A stretch of DNA of 64,000 nt from Roseiarcus sp049513815 (GTDB taxonomy: Bacteria > Pseudomonadota > Alphaproteobacteria > Rhizobiales > Beijerinckiaceae), in contig JBEKVR010000005.1 in NCBI GenBank assembly GCA_049513815.1, forward strand, positions 1 through 64,000. The letters run 5' to 3'. This document shows positions 47,808-57,080 of the stretch, piece by piece. Below the pieces are notes generated by a model. It searched no databases. It was not told the DNA's origin and saw only the letters and a list, made by a program, of their open reading frames with translations. How positions within the stretch are numbered: the stretch's first letter is position 1; each line of letters opens with the position of its first letter. The position numbers and the translations under genes were made by a program.

Positions 47808-48281
47808 CTACCCCCGGCGGCGCGGCGCCGCGAGCGCCGCTTCGGCGCGATCGAGCAGCATGTTGGCGATCGCCACCCGGCGATTGGCGAGCTCGCGCGG
47901 CGCGTCGCGCCGACGATCGGGATGGTTGGCCCACATGAAGCGCCGCCGCACACGGCTGAGCTCGGCCAGCGTCGGCGCGTCGCCCAAGTCCAATTCAGCG
48001 GCGATGGCGTCGGGATCGTCCGTCAACGGCGCGGCCGGTTCGACGCGCGGCGCAGCCGGCTCGACCGGCGGCGGCTCGCCCGCCGCTTCGACCCAGGCCA
48101 GAGCCTGGTCCCAGGCGCTCGTCGGGCTGTCCGCCGTTTCGGCAGGCGGATCGACGGCGGCGAAAGGATAGCCGAGCGGCCGGGCGATCCGGTCGGGATC
48201 GCCGCCGCCGCTTTCGACCTCGGCGAGAACGCTGCCGAAGCTTGTCGGCGCGCGTTTGCGCGCGCGCGGCGGAGCGCTCAC
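47808..48281 (-). CDS. J-domain-like (DnaJ-related) protein
   Basis: A 157-aa protein with a Pro/Ala-rich N-terminal two-thirds and a compact helical C-terminus (about 100-150) carrying the HPD tripeptide at 120-122 within SRVRRRFMWANHPDRRR, preceded by LGDAPTLAELSR. That layout (helix II - HPD - helix III) is a degenerate J domain, as seen in many rhizobial DnaJ-like proteins. A GTG start overlaps the GGDEF gene stop by 4 nt. The partner Hsp70 is unknown. Confidence 0.7.
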   Translation of the reverse strand: MSAPPRARKRAPTSFGSVLAEVESGGGDPDRIARPLGYPFAAVDPPAETADSPTSAWDQALAWVEAAGEPPPVEPAAPRVEPAAPLTDDPDAIAAELDLGDAPTLAELSRVRRRFMWANHPDRRRDAPRELANRRVAIANMLLDRAEAALAAPRRRG

Positions 48282-49285
48282 GACGCCGACTCGTTCGCGG
48301 CGGACTCGCTTGCGTCGACCATGACCCGGTTGCGGCCGTTTGCCTTGGCTTCATAGAGCTTGGCGTCGACGCGACGCAGCAACTCGTCGGCCGACTCGCC
48401 GTCGCGCAGGCGCGCGACGCCGAACGAAGCGGTGACCGCGCCGAGGCGCTCGCCGCTGGCCGCCACCGCCCAGCGCTTCGCCTCGAGCTGCTTCTGGATC
48501 TGGTTGACGATCGAGGTCGCATCGGAAATGTCGGCGTCCGGGAACAGGATGGCGAATTCCTCGCCGCCGAAGCGGGCGACCTTGTCGTCGCCTTTGATGT
48601 TGGCGTTCAGCAGATCGGCGAAGCGCTTGAGGACCACGTCGCCGGCCATATGGCCGAACTTGTCGTTGATCGCCTTGAAATGATCGATGTCGGCGAGACC
48701 GACGCAGAGCGTCTTGTCCTCTTCGCGCGCGCGCTCGACCTCCTCGTTCAGCGCAGCGTCGAAGTAGCGGCGGTTGCCGAGCCCGGTCAACGAGTCGCGG
48801 CTGCCGATTTCCTCCGCCTTATTGAGGCTCGAGCGCAGCCGCATGATCTGGAAGCGCGACTGTTCGAGTTTCTCCGTTAGCCCGTTGACTTTGTGCTGCA
48901 TCGCACGGTTGTCGTTGATCAGGGTGAGAACGATCTCGTTGATCGTGTCATAGGAGCCGACGCGCGCCAGCTTGCGGTTGGCGCCGGCGAGCGACTCGCT
49001 GAATTTTGCTCCCTCGGCGGCCTGGTCGCGAATGTTGGTGAGGACGGCGGCGAGCGCCGCGTCGGCGCGCCGTTCGAACTCCGCCGCCGCCGCGTCGCCA
49101 TTCTCACGGACGGTCGGCCCCGCGCCGACGACGATGGCGAGAACGCCGACGCCGATCAGGCCGAGCAGATAGACTTCGGTCAACGGGTCGCTGCGGGCGC
49201 GCGACGCGCTCAACGCGCCGAGCGCGATGAAGACGATCACGCCGATGAAGTGGAGCGCGCTCCTCAGGTTCGGGCGTAGGCTCAT
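48278..49285 (-). CDS. Membrane GGDEF protein (diguanylate cyclase)
   Basis: A 335-aa protein with two N-terminal membrane helices (about 12-28 and 37-55), a coiled-coil (about 75-160) and a C-terminal GGDEF domain: RDSLTGLGNRRYFDAALNEE, LADIDHFKAINDKFGHMAGD, VARFGGEEFAILFPDADIS. The intact GGEEF motif suggests active synthesis of c-di-GMP. The inhibitory RxxD site is changed to KGDD. It is near motility genes and the PilZ protein at 59475, but its target is unproven. Confidence 0.93.
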   Translation of the reverse strand: MSLRPNLRSALHFIGVIVFIALGALSASRARSDPLTEVYLLGLIGVGVLAIVVGAGPTVRENGDAAAAEFERRADAALAAVLTNIRDQAAEGAKFSESLAGANRKLARVGSYDTINEIVLTLINDNRAMQHKVNGLTEKLEQSRFQIMRLRSSLNKAEEIGSRDSLTGLGNRRYFDAALNEEVERAREEDKTLCVGLADIDHFKAINDKFGHMAGDVVLKRFADLLNANIKGDDKVARFGGEEFAILFPDADISDATSIVNQIQKQLEAKRWAVAASGERLGAVTASFGVARLRDGESADELLRRVDAKLYEAKANGRNRVMVDASESAANESAS

Positions 49286-49507
49286 GGCGTCTCCGATCGC
49301 GGTCGGCCGCCGCGATGCTAAAGCCGAAGGACAAACAAAGCCGGCAAGCCGACGCGACCCCCGCGCTTGTGCGCCATCGCAAACGACGGCATCGCGGCGG
49401 CGGCGATCCTTGCCGCTCGCCCGCGCGGTTCAGACTGACACCACGTGAGGCTGGCGGATATTGTTTACCAATTTCTTTAACCCCAAGCAGCAGCCGTTAC
49501 ATGGCCG

Positions 49508-50143
49508 TCACTTGCAGAACGCGCGGGCGCGCGGCGTCCATTCGCCCATGCCGCTCGCCACCATGTTGCCAATGACGTTGCAGACATAGGTTTTCTGCGC
49601 CTCCGGGTTGTCGGGGCCGGCGTTGTAGCGCGCCACCGCCAGCGTCCAGTTGCCCTCCTGGGCCCTGAGCGTCTTGAGGAAACCGGCTGCGTAATCGACG
49701 TTGCGAGCGGGATCGAACATTTCGGCCAGCGAACCGAAATGCGACGCGTGCCAGTGATGGTTGATCTGCATGCAGCCGACGTCGATCAGCTTCGCGCCGC
49801 GTGCGCGTTCGGCGGCGAAGCGTTGCAGCGCCTCCTCGAGGCTGGCCGAATGAACGGCGCGCCCGTCGACGTTCATGTCCCACGGGCTCAAAGCGCCGGC
49901 GTGGCCGGTTTCGGTCAGACCGACCGAATAGAGGATATTGAGCGGAATGCCGTTTTCACGCGCGGCGCGCGCCATTTCCTGCTCGCAAAGCTCGCCGGTC
50001 TCGGCGCGCGCGACGACGGCGCTAGACAGTAAGATCGCCAACGCTACGACGAGCGGAAGCGCTCTGCCGCCGCCAGGCGTCCGCCGCGCCGTCGCGCTGC
50101 GAGGTCGACTGCCCGCCGGCGGGCGAATCGCGGTTGGCTCCAT
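49508..50143 (-). CDS. Lytic transglycosylase of the flagellar cluster
   Basis: Predicted periplasmic peptidoglycan lyase (SLT family), 211 aa. A hydrophobic segment (LPLVVALAILLSSAVVARAE) precedes the catalytic domain: NILYSVGLTETGHAGALSPW with the likely catalytic Glu, IDVGCMQINHHWHASHFGSL, and LAVARYNAGPDNPEAQKTYV. The ATG at 50143 is the first close to the signal and lies inside motD/fliK (122-nt overlap); earlier starts are possible. It could open the wall for rod passage, as the FlgJ-like protein lacks this activity. Confidence 0.8.
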   Translation of the reverse strand: MEPTAIRPPAGSRPRSATARRTPGGGRALPLVVALAILLSSAVVARAETGELCEQEMARAARENGIPLNILYSVGLTETGHAGALSPWDMNVDGRAVHSASLEEALQRFAAERARGAKLIDVGCMQINHHWHASHFGSLAEMFDPARNVDYAAGFLKTLRAQEGNWTLAVARYNAGPDNPEAQKTYVCNVIGNMVASGMGEWTPRARAFCK

Positions 50144-51692
50144 TGGAAGGATTGTCCTGGGTTCCAGATTGCGCATCGCCATTCGAATCGGCGCCGGCGG
50201 TCGCGTCGGCGCGCATCGGCTGGACAACAAGGGAATCGAGCGGGGTCGAAGCCGAACCGAGTCGGGCCGCAATCGCGTCGCGATCGCCCGCGATCGCCTG
50301 CAGCGTGCTGGTCTTGGCCACTTCCACGACGATCGACAGCTTGCCGTCGGCAAGCCGCATCGTCACCTGCAGCGACCCGAGTTCGGCCGGGGCCAAATTG
50401 ATCTGCAGCTCCTTGACCGGCTGCGCTTTCGACGCGCCGGCGGCGGTCGAACCACTCGCGCTCTGGGCCGCAGCGCTGAGCTCCTCGGCCGCCTCGGCGA
50501 TGACGGCGGGCACTTGATCGAGGCTGACCGACGCCGAGAAACCGCCAGCGAGATCTGAAGCGGCGGAGGTCGCTGAGGCGGAGGTCGCGGCGGCGGGCGA
50601 CGGGGCGGCGCTTCCGCTCGAATTGCCGCCGGTCGACGAATCCCCCGACTTGGCGGACGACGATTTGCCGGCTGCCGCGCCGACGGACTCGCCCGTCGCG
50701 GCGGAGGCGGCGACGCCGTGCGCTGGCGCGCCGCCCGACACGCTGGCGCGCTTTGCGGTCGCCGGCGCGCTTTCGCTCGCCGACGCGGACGAGCCTGGCG
50801 CACGCCGCTGCGCGGCGCCGACGTCGGTCGCCGCTGCGACCGCCGCTGTCGCCGCCGTCGCGGCGCTGGAGGCGACGTCGAGGCCGAGATAGGTCTTCGA
50901 TTCGACGTTGGAGACGAACAAAGACGAATCGCCGCCGAGAAGATCGCGCAGAGTCGAGCCCGCCGCGTCGGCGGCGGCGCCCTTGGCGAGAACCGCTCCG
51001 GAAACAGCCGATGCCGCGCCCGGCGAAGAATCGCCGGCGAAACCGTTTGGATTGCGGGACGTCGTCGCAGCGGGGGCGCCGGTCGTCGTCGCGGCGGGGG
51101 CGGCAGACGCGAACGCGGCGGCGGCTGGCGCGCCGAGACCTGAGGCGACGAGCGCGGTCAGCGCCGCGGCGCTGGAATCTCCAGTCGCGGCGCCGTCCGT
51201 CTTGGCGCCGTTTGCGCGGCCTTTCCCCACAGTTGAGGGGACATCGGCATTTTCGGCGATCGCGCTCGCCGCTCCGGCGACGGCGGCGGACGACGCGGCG
51301 TTGACGGCGCTCGCATCGGATTTCGGCGTCGCGCGCGACTTCGGCGCGGTATTCGTCGCGCCGCCGCCCGTCGTCTTGGACAAGGCGGACGCGCTGGCCG
51401 AAGCCGCGTTGGCGCCGCCGCCAAGCGCGTCATTCGCCAGCCCAGCGAGCGCGGCCTCGAGCGCGGCGAGCCGCGACGCCCTGGCGGTCTCGCGGCTCGC
51501 CGCAGCGGAAGCGGCGCTCGTTCCGTCGGCCGCCGCGCTCTTTGACGACGCCTCGACTTTCGCCGTCTCGTTCTCGAGCGTGTTGAGCAAATCGGCGAAT
51601 CTCGATCCGGCGCCGCGGTCGGTCGTTTCTTGCGCGGGCTCCTGCGCCCGGGTCGGCGCGGCGTTGGAGGCGGTGACGGCGGCGAGGCTCAT
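50022..51692 (-). CDS. fliK: Flagellar hook-length control protein (MotD/FliK type)
   Basis: A 556-aa protein, mostly Ala/Ser-rich low complexity (about 40-440), as expected for the flexible ruler part of FliK. The C-terminal export-switch domain is clear: AKPVKELQINLAPAELGSL, QVTMRLADGKLSIVVEVAKT, LGSASTPLDSLVVQ. In Sinorhizobium this position in the mot operon is called motD. It overlaps motC by 4 nt and the lytic transglycosylase by 122 nt. Confidence 0.88.
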   Translation of the reverse strand: MSLAAVTASNAAPTRAQEPAQETTDRGAGSRFADLLNTLENETAKVEASSKSAAADGTSAASAAASRETARASRLAALEAALAGLANDALGGGANAASASASALSKTTGGGATNTAPKSRATPKSDASAVNAASSAAVAGAASAIAENADVPSTVGKGRANGAKTDGAATGDSSAAALTALVASGLGAPAAAAFASAAPAATTTGAPAATTSRNPNGFAGDSSPGAASAVSGAVLAKGAAADAAGSTLRDLLGGDSSLFVSNVESKTYLGLDVASSAATAATAAVAAATDVGAAQRRAPGSSASASESAPATAKRASVSGGAPAHGVAASAATGESVGAAAGKSSSAKSGDSSTGGNSSGSAAPSPAAATSASATSAASDLAGGFSASVSLDQVPAVIAEAAEELSAAAQSASGSTAAGASKAQPVKELQINLAPAELGSLQVTMRLADGKLSIVVEVAKTSTLQAIAGDRDAIAARLGSASTPLDSLVVQPMRADATAGADSNGDAQSGTQDNPSNGANRDSPAGGQSTSQRDGAADAWRRQSASARRSVGDLTV

Positions 51693-52882
51693 AGGTTTCC
51701 CTTCGGCGTGACGGCCGCCAGCGGCGCGGTGCGGCCAAGCGCCGCTTCGGCGAGGACGATCGTCTGCGCGACCGCATCGTTGGGATTGGCGCTGGCCATC
51801 GCCGCCACGTCGGCGGCGGGCGGCGGCTCGGCCGACGAGGCGGGCGGCTCGCGCAGAAACGCCGCCACGCCGCGCGCCGCGGCGAGCAGCTCCTGATCGT
51901 GGCGATCGAGACGAGTCTGAGCGACACTTTGCAGCTCGGCGAGCGCGGCGTCGTAATTGGGGGTGAGAATGCGCGCCATCGCTTCATAGAGCTTGCCGCG
52001 CGCCTCTTCGACGGTATCGGGCGGAACGCCGTCGAGCGCCGCTGTGGCGGCCATCGAGGCGACCTCGAACCGGCCGTTCAAAATCGCCGCGCGCGCGAGT
52101 CCGAGCAGGAAGCCGCGACGAGCGTCCGGCGCCAGCGCGGCAAAGAAGCCGCGGAACTTGCTGAAGTTTTCCGGGTTGTCGATGGCCCCGGATTGAGCGA
52201 GCGCGCCGGCGAGGGTCTGCAGAAAAGCTTCGGCGTAGACCGAGCTGCCGAAGCGCGAGGCGTATTGCCGCGCCAACCGGGCGAGGCGTTCGACCTCGTG
52301 CTGGTCGGCTTCCAGCATGACTTCGCGCCGCAACGCCGCCTCTTCGACCAGCGTTCCAGGCGCCAAAAGGCGCGCGAGATCGAGCAGTTCGATCGCCTTG
52401 GCCGAATCGCGGCTGGTCTCGATCACCGATTGGGCGAAGGCCATCGGGCCGGCGAGCCGCAGAGGAAGGCGACGCGCGTCGATCCCCGACAGGCGTTTCT
52501 CGGCCTCGGCTTCGTTGCCGAGCACATAAGCGAGGGCCCCCCGCAGCAACGGGATTTCGCTGGGCGGAACAGCGCCGCTCTCAATCAGGCGGACGATGTC
52601 GCGCGGTTGGCCGCCGCTGAACAGATAGATGACGGCCGCGTCAGTTTCATGCTTCGATTGCCAGACTTCGGGTTTGGCCGCGACGATCGCGGCGCCGACG
52701 GCGCTGATTCGTTCAGCCTGGCTGGCGTAGGCCGCCTTGTCGCCGGCGGCGATGCGCACCTGAAGGTTCTGCAGATCCGAGGTCAGGTCGGAGATCGTCT
52801 GCGCCGACGCGACGGCGACGCCGCCGAGCGCGACGCCAATCGCGGTCGCCGCGAGCGCGCAGGCAAGGCGTCGCGCTCTCAC
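51689..52882 (-). CDS. motC: Rhizobial motility protein MotC
   Basis: A periplasmic protein, 397 aa, with a signal peptide (LACALAATAIGVALGGVAVA). It is helix-rich, with KAAYASQAERISAVGAAIVA, YLFSGGQPRDIVRLIESGAV and LLRGALAYVLGNEAEAEKRL. MotC is known only from alphaproteobacteria and acts on the MotB stator. GTG start, overlapping the motB stop by 4 nt. Confidence 0.92.
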   Translation of the reverse strand: MRARRLACALAATAIGVALGGVAVASAQTISDLTSDLQNLQVRIAAGDKAAYASQAERISAVGAAIVAAKPEVWQSKHETDAAVIYLFSGGQPRDIVRLIESGAVPPSEIPLLRGALAYVLGNEAEAEKRLSGIDARRLPLRLAGPMAFAQSVIETSRDSAKAIELLDLARLLAPGTLVEEAALRREVMLEADQHEVERLARLARQYASRFGSSVYAEAFLQTLAGALAQSGAIDNPENFSKFRGFFAALAPDARRGFLLGLARAAILNGRFEVASMAATAALDGVPPDTVEEARGKLYEAMARILTPNYDAALAELQSVAQTRLDRHDQELLAAARGVAAFLREPPASSAEPPPAADVAAMASANPNDAVAQTIVLAEAALGRTAPLAAVTPKGNL

Positions 52883-54096
52883 GGTTTGGCTCCCTTGATC
52901 AGGATTTCGATGCGGCGGTTCTCGGCAGCGAACGGGTGGGCTGGGTCGCGCAGTCGTTTGTCGGCGTAGCCCTCGATCCGCTCGAAACGGCTCTCCGGCA
53001 ATCCGGCGCGCGTGAGCATGTAGTAGGCCATCTGCGCGCGCGCCGACGACAGACGCCAGTTGTCATAGGTCGGCGACTTGTAGGGATGAGCGTCGGTGTG
53101 GCCGCGCACGACGACCAGACCGGGCTGCGGCTTGAGGATGGCGGCGATGGCGTCCATCGCCTGGATCAGCTGCGGCTGCGGTTCGGCCGAGCCGATCGCG
53201 AACATCATGAAATTCATTTTGTCGGTGAGGCTGATCAGCAGGCCTTCGTCGGTCGCCTTGACGTCGACGGCCGGGCCCAGCCGCGCCGCGCCCGGCGGCG
53301 CGATTTGCAGCTCCAGCTCTTTCTGCAGGCGAGCGGCGGTCGCCGCGGTTGGCTTCGACTCGGCGGCGGCGGGCGCCGGCTTGGCCTCGTTGGCGGCTGC
53401 GGCAGGCGGCGTCGGCTCGACCTCAGTCGGTTGAGGCGTCGGCGCGGCGGCGACCGCCGGCGGTTTCGGCGGCTCGTTCGACTCCGTTTCAGGAGCGACC
53501 TGGCGCGCGGCCGAGCGGAACGGATCAGGGAGGCCGTCGTTCGCGGGCGCGCCGTTCGTCGCGTCGCGCTGCATGATCGCGAGCACGTTGGGCGAGGTCG
53601 ATCCGGCGATGGAATCGAGACTGCCGTAGGGGTCGGCGAACAACACGCCTTCGGTCATGTTCGCCTTGGGGGCCGCGGGATCGCCGAGGTTGGCCGCCGC
53701 GCCCGGCGGATTGCCGCCCGGCTTGTCGAGGCCGCTTGTCGCCGTCGGCGGCGGCGGGTCGTCCGGCGTCTTGGCGGCGCCGACTGGACCAGGCTGCTTC
53801 GACTTTGCCGACTGAGTCCCGTCGGACGCATCGACCGCCGGAGTGGCCGAGCCGTCGCCGTGAATGCTCTTGGGCGTTCGCGACGATTCCTCGAGCTTCA
53901 CCGGGTTGAAATAGCGGGCGATGATCGTCTTGGTGTCTTTGTCGGTGGCGTTGATGATCCACAACACGAGAAAGAACGCCATCATCGCCGTCATGAAGTC
54001 GGCGAAGGCGATCTTCCAGGCGCCGCCGTGATGCTCTTCCTCGTGGCCGCCGCGGCGCCTGACGATGATGATCTCGGGATGCGGGGCGTCTTCCAT
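52879..54096 (-). CDS. motB: Flagellar stator protein MotB
   Basis: A 405-aa protein. The single helix KIAFADFMTAMMAFFLVLWI contains the conserved proton-binding Asp33. A long Pro/Ala-rich periplasmic linker (about 85-270) separates it from a C-terminal OmpA-like peptidoglycan-binding domain (about 285-400): GLVVVRGHTDAHPYKSPTYD, NWRLSSARAQMAYYMLTRAG. The linker is longer than in enteric MotB, as is usual in rhizobia. Confidence 0.94.
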   Translation of the reverse strand: MEDAPHPEIIIVRRRGGHEEEHHGGAWKIAFADFMTAMMAFFLVLWIINATDKDTKTIIARYFNPVKLEESSRTPKSIHGDGSATPAVDASDGTQSAKSKQPGPVGAAKTPDDPPPPTATSGLDKPGGNPPGAAANLGDPAAPKANMTEGVLFADPYGSLDSIAGSTSPNVLAIMQRDATNGAPANDGLPDPFRSAARQVAPETESNEPPKPPAVAAAPTPQPTEVEPTPPAAAANEAKPAPAAAESKPTAATAARLQKELELQIAPPGAARLGPAVDVKATDEGLLISLTDKMNFMMFAIGSAEPQPQLIQAMDAIAAILKPQPGLVVVRGHTDAHPYKSPTYDNWRLSSARAQMAYYMLTRAGLPESRFERIEGYADKRLRDPAHPFAAENRRIEILIKGAKP

Positions 54097-54105
54097 GGAA
54101 GCGGG

Positions 54106-54855
54106 TTACCGAGCGAGCGAGGCGATGAGGTCGGCCCAAGGCTGTAGCTGGCTGCGAATCGTCGTTTCGTCGGCCTCGATCGAGACTTCGACGCCATGAT
54201 CGGCGACGTACTCGACCTCGACGGCGAGATAGGCGACGCGTTCGCGCAGCGCGGCGAGAACGCGCTCCGGGCCGCGAATCTTGATCAGGCCGGGCGAGCC
54301 GCCGACCCGCAGCCGGGCGAGATTGTCGCACAACGCCTCGACGATTCGGTCGGCCGTCGCGCGCGTGACGAGCGGCTCGACGAGACGCGCCACGACCTCG
54401 GCGACCCGCTGTTCGATCTCCTGCAACCCGGCCGACACCGTCTCGGCGATCTGAGCGTATTCGTTGAGCTGGAAGTCGAGCTGCGCGAGCGTCGCCCGCT
54501 CGCGCTCGCCGGCGATTTCGCGCTCGATGTTTTCGGCCTCCTGAGCGCACGCCGCGGTGGCGCCGTCGCGGCAGCCGCGTTCGTAGGCCTCGGCGATTCG
54601 CGCTTCGATCTCCGCTTCGCTGGGAGCGGCGCGAGGGCGCGGCCGCGGCGCCGGCGCGCTTTCGTCGCGCGGCGGGGCGAGCTCGCGCAAGGCGCGGCCC
54701 AGGGGAACCGAAACACGCGCGTCGGGGTCCGGCACGGCGCGCAGCGTGCGCGGCTTGAACGGCGTCGGCGTCGGTCCTTGGGCGAACGGTTGCGCCTCCG
54801 CCTGGCCGAGCCGACCGAAGTGGTCGAGATACTGCATGATCGGAACCGGCTTCAT
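54106..54855 (-). CDS. fliH: FliH-like flagellar assembly protein
   Basis: A 249-aa protein between fliF and motB, with a Pro-rich N-terminus and a long helical part (ERERATLAQLDFQLNEYAQI, EIEQRVAEVVARLVEPLVTR) followed by RVAYLAVEVEYVADHGVEVS and SQLQPWADLIASL. The layout is that of FliH, which regulates FliI. Overlaps fliF by 4 nt. Confidence 0.8.
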   Translation of the reverse strand: MKPVPIMQYLDHFGRLGQAEAQPFAQGPTPTPFKPRTLRAVPDPDARVSVPLGRALRELAPPRDESAPAPRPRPRAAPSEAEIEARIAEAYERGCRDGATAACAQEAENIEREIAGERERATLAQLDFQLNEYAQIAETVSAGLQEIEQRVAEVVARLVEPLVTRATADRIVEALCDNLARLRVGGSPGLIKIRGPERVLAALRERVAYLAVEVEYVADHGVEVSIEADETTIRSQLQPWADLIASLAR

Positions 54856-56552
54856 GCGTTCGCTCCCTCACGGATCCATTGCTTGAGAATCGCCGCCGCG
54901 ACCTCTTCGTCGAAATCGACCAGCTTCTGCAGATGGCGTTGCGGACTCTTGTCCTTGCGCGCCACGAGCTCCTTGAGGAAGTCGTCGCGCTCGTCGTTGG
55001 CGTCGATGAGGAAGTTCGGCTCCGGCCCGCCGAGACTGCCGAGCGCGATCGCCGGGCCGCCGGGACCGCCCGGCCCGTCGAGCGCCGACATCGGCGGCGG
55101 CAGTTCGCTCAAGCCCCCGGCGAACGCCGAGGCCGACTCGGCAGGCGGCGCGAGCAGCATGCGCGTCGCCGGCCGCAGGCCGAACCACAGCAGCAGCAGC
55201 GCGACGAGGACGATGGCGCCCGAGCTGACGAACGACCCGGCCTGGCGCGCCAACGTCTCGAGCAGAGACGGCGGCTCGACCGGAGCGAGATCGCGGGCGG
55301 AATCGGCGGCGAAATCGACGACGGCGATCTTGACCAGGTCGCCGCGGTCCTTGCGCAAGCCGGCGGCGGTCGTCACCAACTGCTCGATTTCCTGGACCTG
55401 CTTGCTCAGCGCGTCGGGCGCCGGCTTGTCGCCGAGCGAGGCCGTCAGCGACGCCTTGTTGATCAGCACCGCCACCGACAGGCCGTCGATGACGAAGCCG
55501 GCGCTGGTGGTGGTGATCTGCTTGGAGGAAACCTCGTAGTTGGTCAGCTCCTCCTTCTTGTCGGTGGCGTCGCTCGACTGCTTGGAGTCGCTCGTCTGCG
55601 GCTTGTTGGCGGGCAGGTTGGCCGCGACCCCAGCCGCGGGCTGGCCGGCCGCGTTCTGCGAGTTCTGCTTTTCCTTGACCACCCGCACCGACCGCTCGAC
55701 GCGCTGGTCGGGGTTGTAAATCGTCTCGTTGGTCTGGGTCTTGTCGGCGTTGAGCCGCGCCGCGACGCTGACCTGGAAATTGTGCAGGCTGAGATAGGGC
55801 GCGAGGGTGGTGGTGATCTTCTCGCGCAGTTCCTGCGAAACCTCCTTTTCCAGGCCAAGCAGGTTGTCGGGCGACTTCTCGAGGTTATCCGGGCCGCTGG
55901 CGAGCAGCCGGCCGTCGACGTTGAGGACGGTGACCTCGTCGGTCTTCATGTTGGGGATCGCCGCGGCGACGAGGTGGCGGATCGAATCGCCGACCGAGCG
56001 ATCGTCGCCGCCGTCGGTGCGGACGATCACCGAGGCCGAGGGCGACTGCTTTTCGCGGCGGAACGAGCCTTCGTCGGACATGACGATATGGACGCGCGCC
56101 GCCTTGACGCCGCGAATCATCTGGATGGTGCGCGCCAGCTCGCCCTCCATCGCGCGGACGCGCGTCACCTCCTGCATGAACGAGGTCAGGCCGAGCGAGC
56201 CGAGCTTGTCGTAGAGTTCGTTGCCGATGCTGCCGGAATGCGGCAGGCCCTTTTCCGCCAACATCATGCGGGCCGACGCCGCCTGCCCGACCGGCACCGT
56301 CACCGCCGCCCCGTCGGCGCTGACGTCGAAATTGATCCCCGCTTCGCGCAGGCTCGAGCCGATGCTGACGACGTCGTCGCGGTCGAGGCCGGAATAGAGC
56401 GTCTCGCTCGACGGCCGGCTGAGGTAATAGCCGGCGAAGGTGATGGCGCCGAAGACGGCGACGCCGATCATCGCCAGCGCCATCAGGCGCTTGCCGCCGA
56501 GGGCGAGCAGATTCGCCAGCAACCGTTCGACCTGCGCCAATGCGTTGTTCAT
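54852..56552 (-). CDS. fliF: Flagellar MS-ring protein FliF
   Basis: MS-ring subunit, 566 aa. N-terminal helix LMALAMIGVAVFGAITFAGY, ring motif YSGLDRDDVVSIGSSLREAG and QEVTRVRAMEGELARTIQMI, second helix (about 440-462) and the C-terminal FliG-binding tail ending AAAILKQWIREGA. First gene of the fliF-fliH-motB-motC-fliK transcript. Confidence 0.96.
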   Translation of the reverse strand: MNNALAQVERLLANLLALGGKRLMALAMIGVAVFGAITFAGYYLSRPSSETLYSGLDRDDVVSIGSSLREAGINFDVSADGAAVTVPVGQAASARMMLAEKGLPHSGSIGNELYDKLGSLGLTSFMQEVTRVRAMEGELARTIQMIRGVKAARVHIVMSDEGSFRREKQSPSASVIVRTDGGDDRSVGDSIRHLVAAAIPNMKTDEVTVLNVDGRLLASGPDNLEKSPDNLLGLEKEVSQELREKITTTLAPYLSLHNFQVSVAARLNADKTQTNETIYNPDQRVERSVRVVKEKQNSQNAAGQPAAGVAANLPANKPQTSDSKQSSDATDKKEELTNYEVSSKQITTTSAGFVIDGLSVAVLINKASLTASLGDKPAPDALSKQVQEIEQLVTTAAGLRKDRGDLVKIAVVDFAADSARDLAPVEPPSLLETLARQAGSFVSSGAIVLVALLLLWFGLRPATRMLLAPPAESASAFAGGLSELPPPMSALDGPGGPGGPAIALGSLGGPEPNFLIDANDERDDFLKELVARKDKSPQRHLQKLVDFDEEVAAAILKQWIREGANA

Positions 56553-56694
56553 CTCGCCCGCGCTCGCACGCCCTGCCGTCGCGACCCAGATGCGGTCGCG
56601 ACGCCTCGCCGCAGATTCGGCGACGGAGCTTGCGCGGGCATTGCGCGGGGCGAGCGCCCAGAGCGCATTGCTTTTGGGTTGATCCCCTTTCCGC

Positions 56695-56800
56695 CGTCAT
56701 GGCCGGGCATGACCCGGCCAAACAAGCGCCGCAGGGCCGTCATCGAGATGCGAGACTCAGCGGCTCAGCCTGGATGGCCGGGTCAAGCCCGGCCATGACG
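56695..56800. repeat. Paired palindromic repeat, copy C
   Basis: Third copy of the paired element in the 528-nt gap between divergent fliF and the flagellin gene. The left unit (56695-56724) has drifted (CCGGGCATGACCCGG, then AAACA); the right unit (56771-56800) is intact. Otherwise the gap holds no gene; flagellar promoters must lie there but I could not assign boxes with confidence. Confidence 0.8.
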
Positions 56801-57080
56801 CAAGAGAGCGAGCGAGGCGCTGGCCGCGGCCGATGCGAAGCCAACGTCGCGGCGCCTAAAATTTGGCGCGCTGCGGTCCGGCTTTACCTTATCTTAAGAC
56901 CCGTGTCGCAGGTTGGGCGGGACTGAACCGGGTCGGTCCGCGTTTCGCGGTTGCCGGTTTCGGCGTCACACGGCGATTAGTTCCTGCGTATCGGGGCTAA
57001 AGGCATAAGGCCGCTTCGTCGTCTCGGTGCAAATCCGAAATGTCACACGGTTTCGTGATTTCACGGACAGGAGCACCCTT

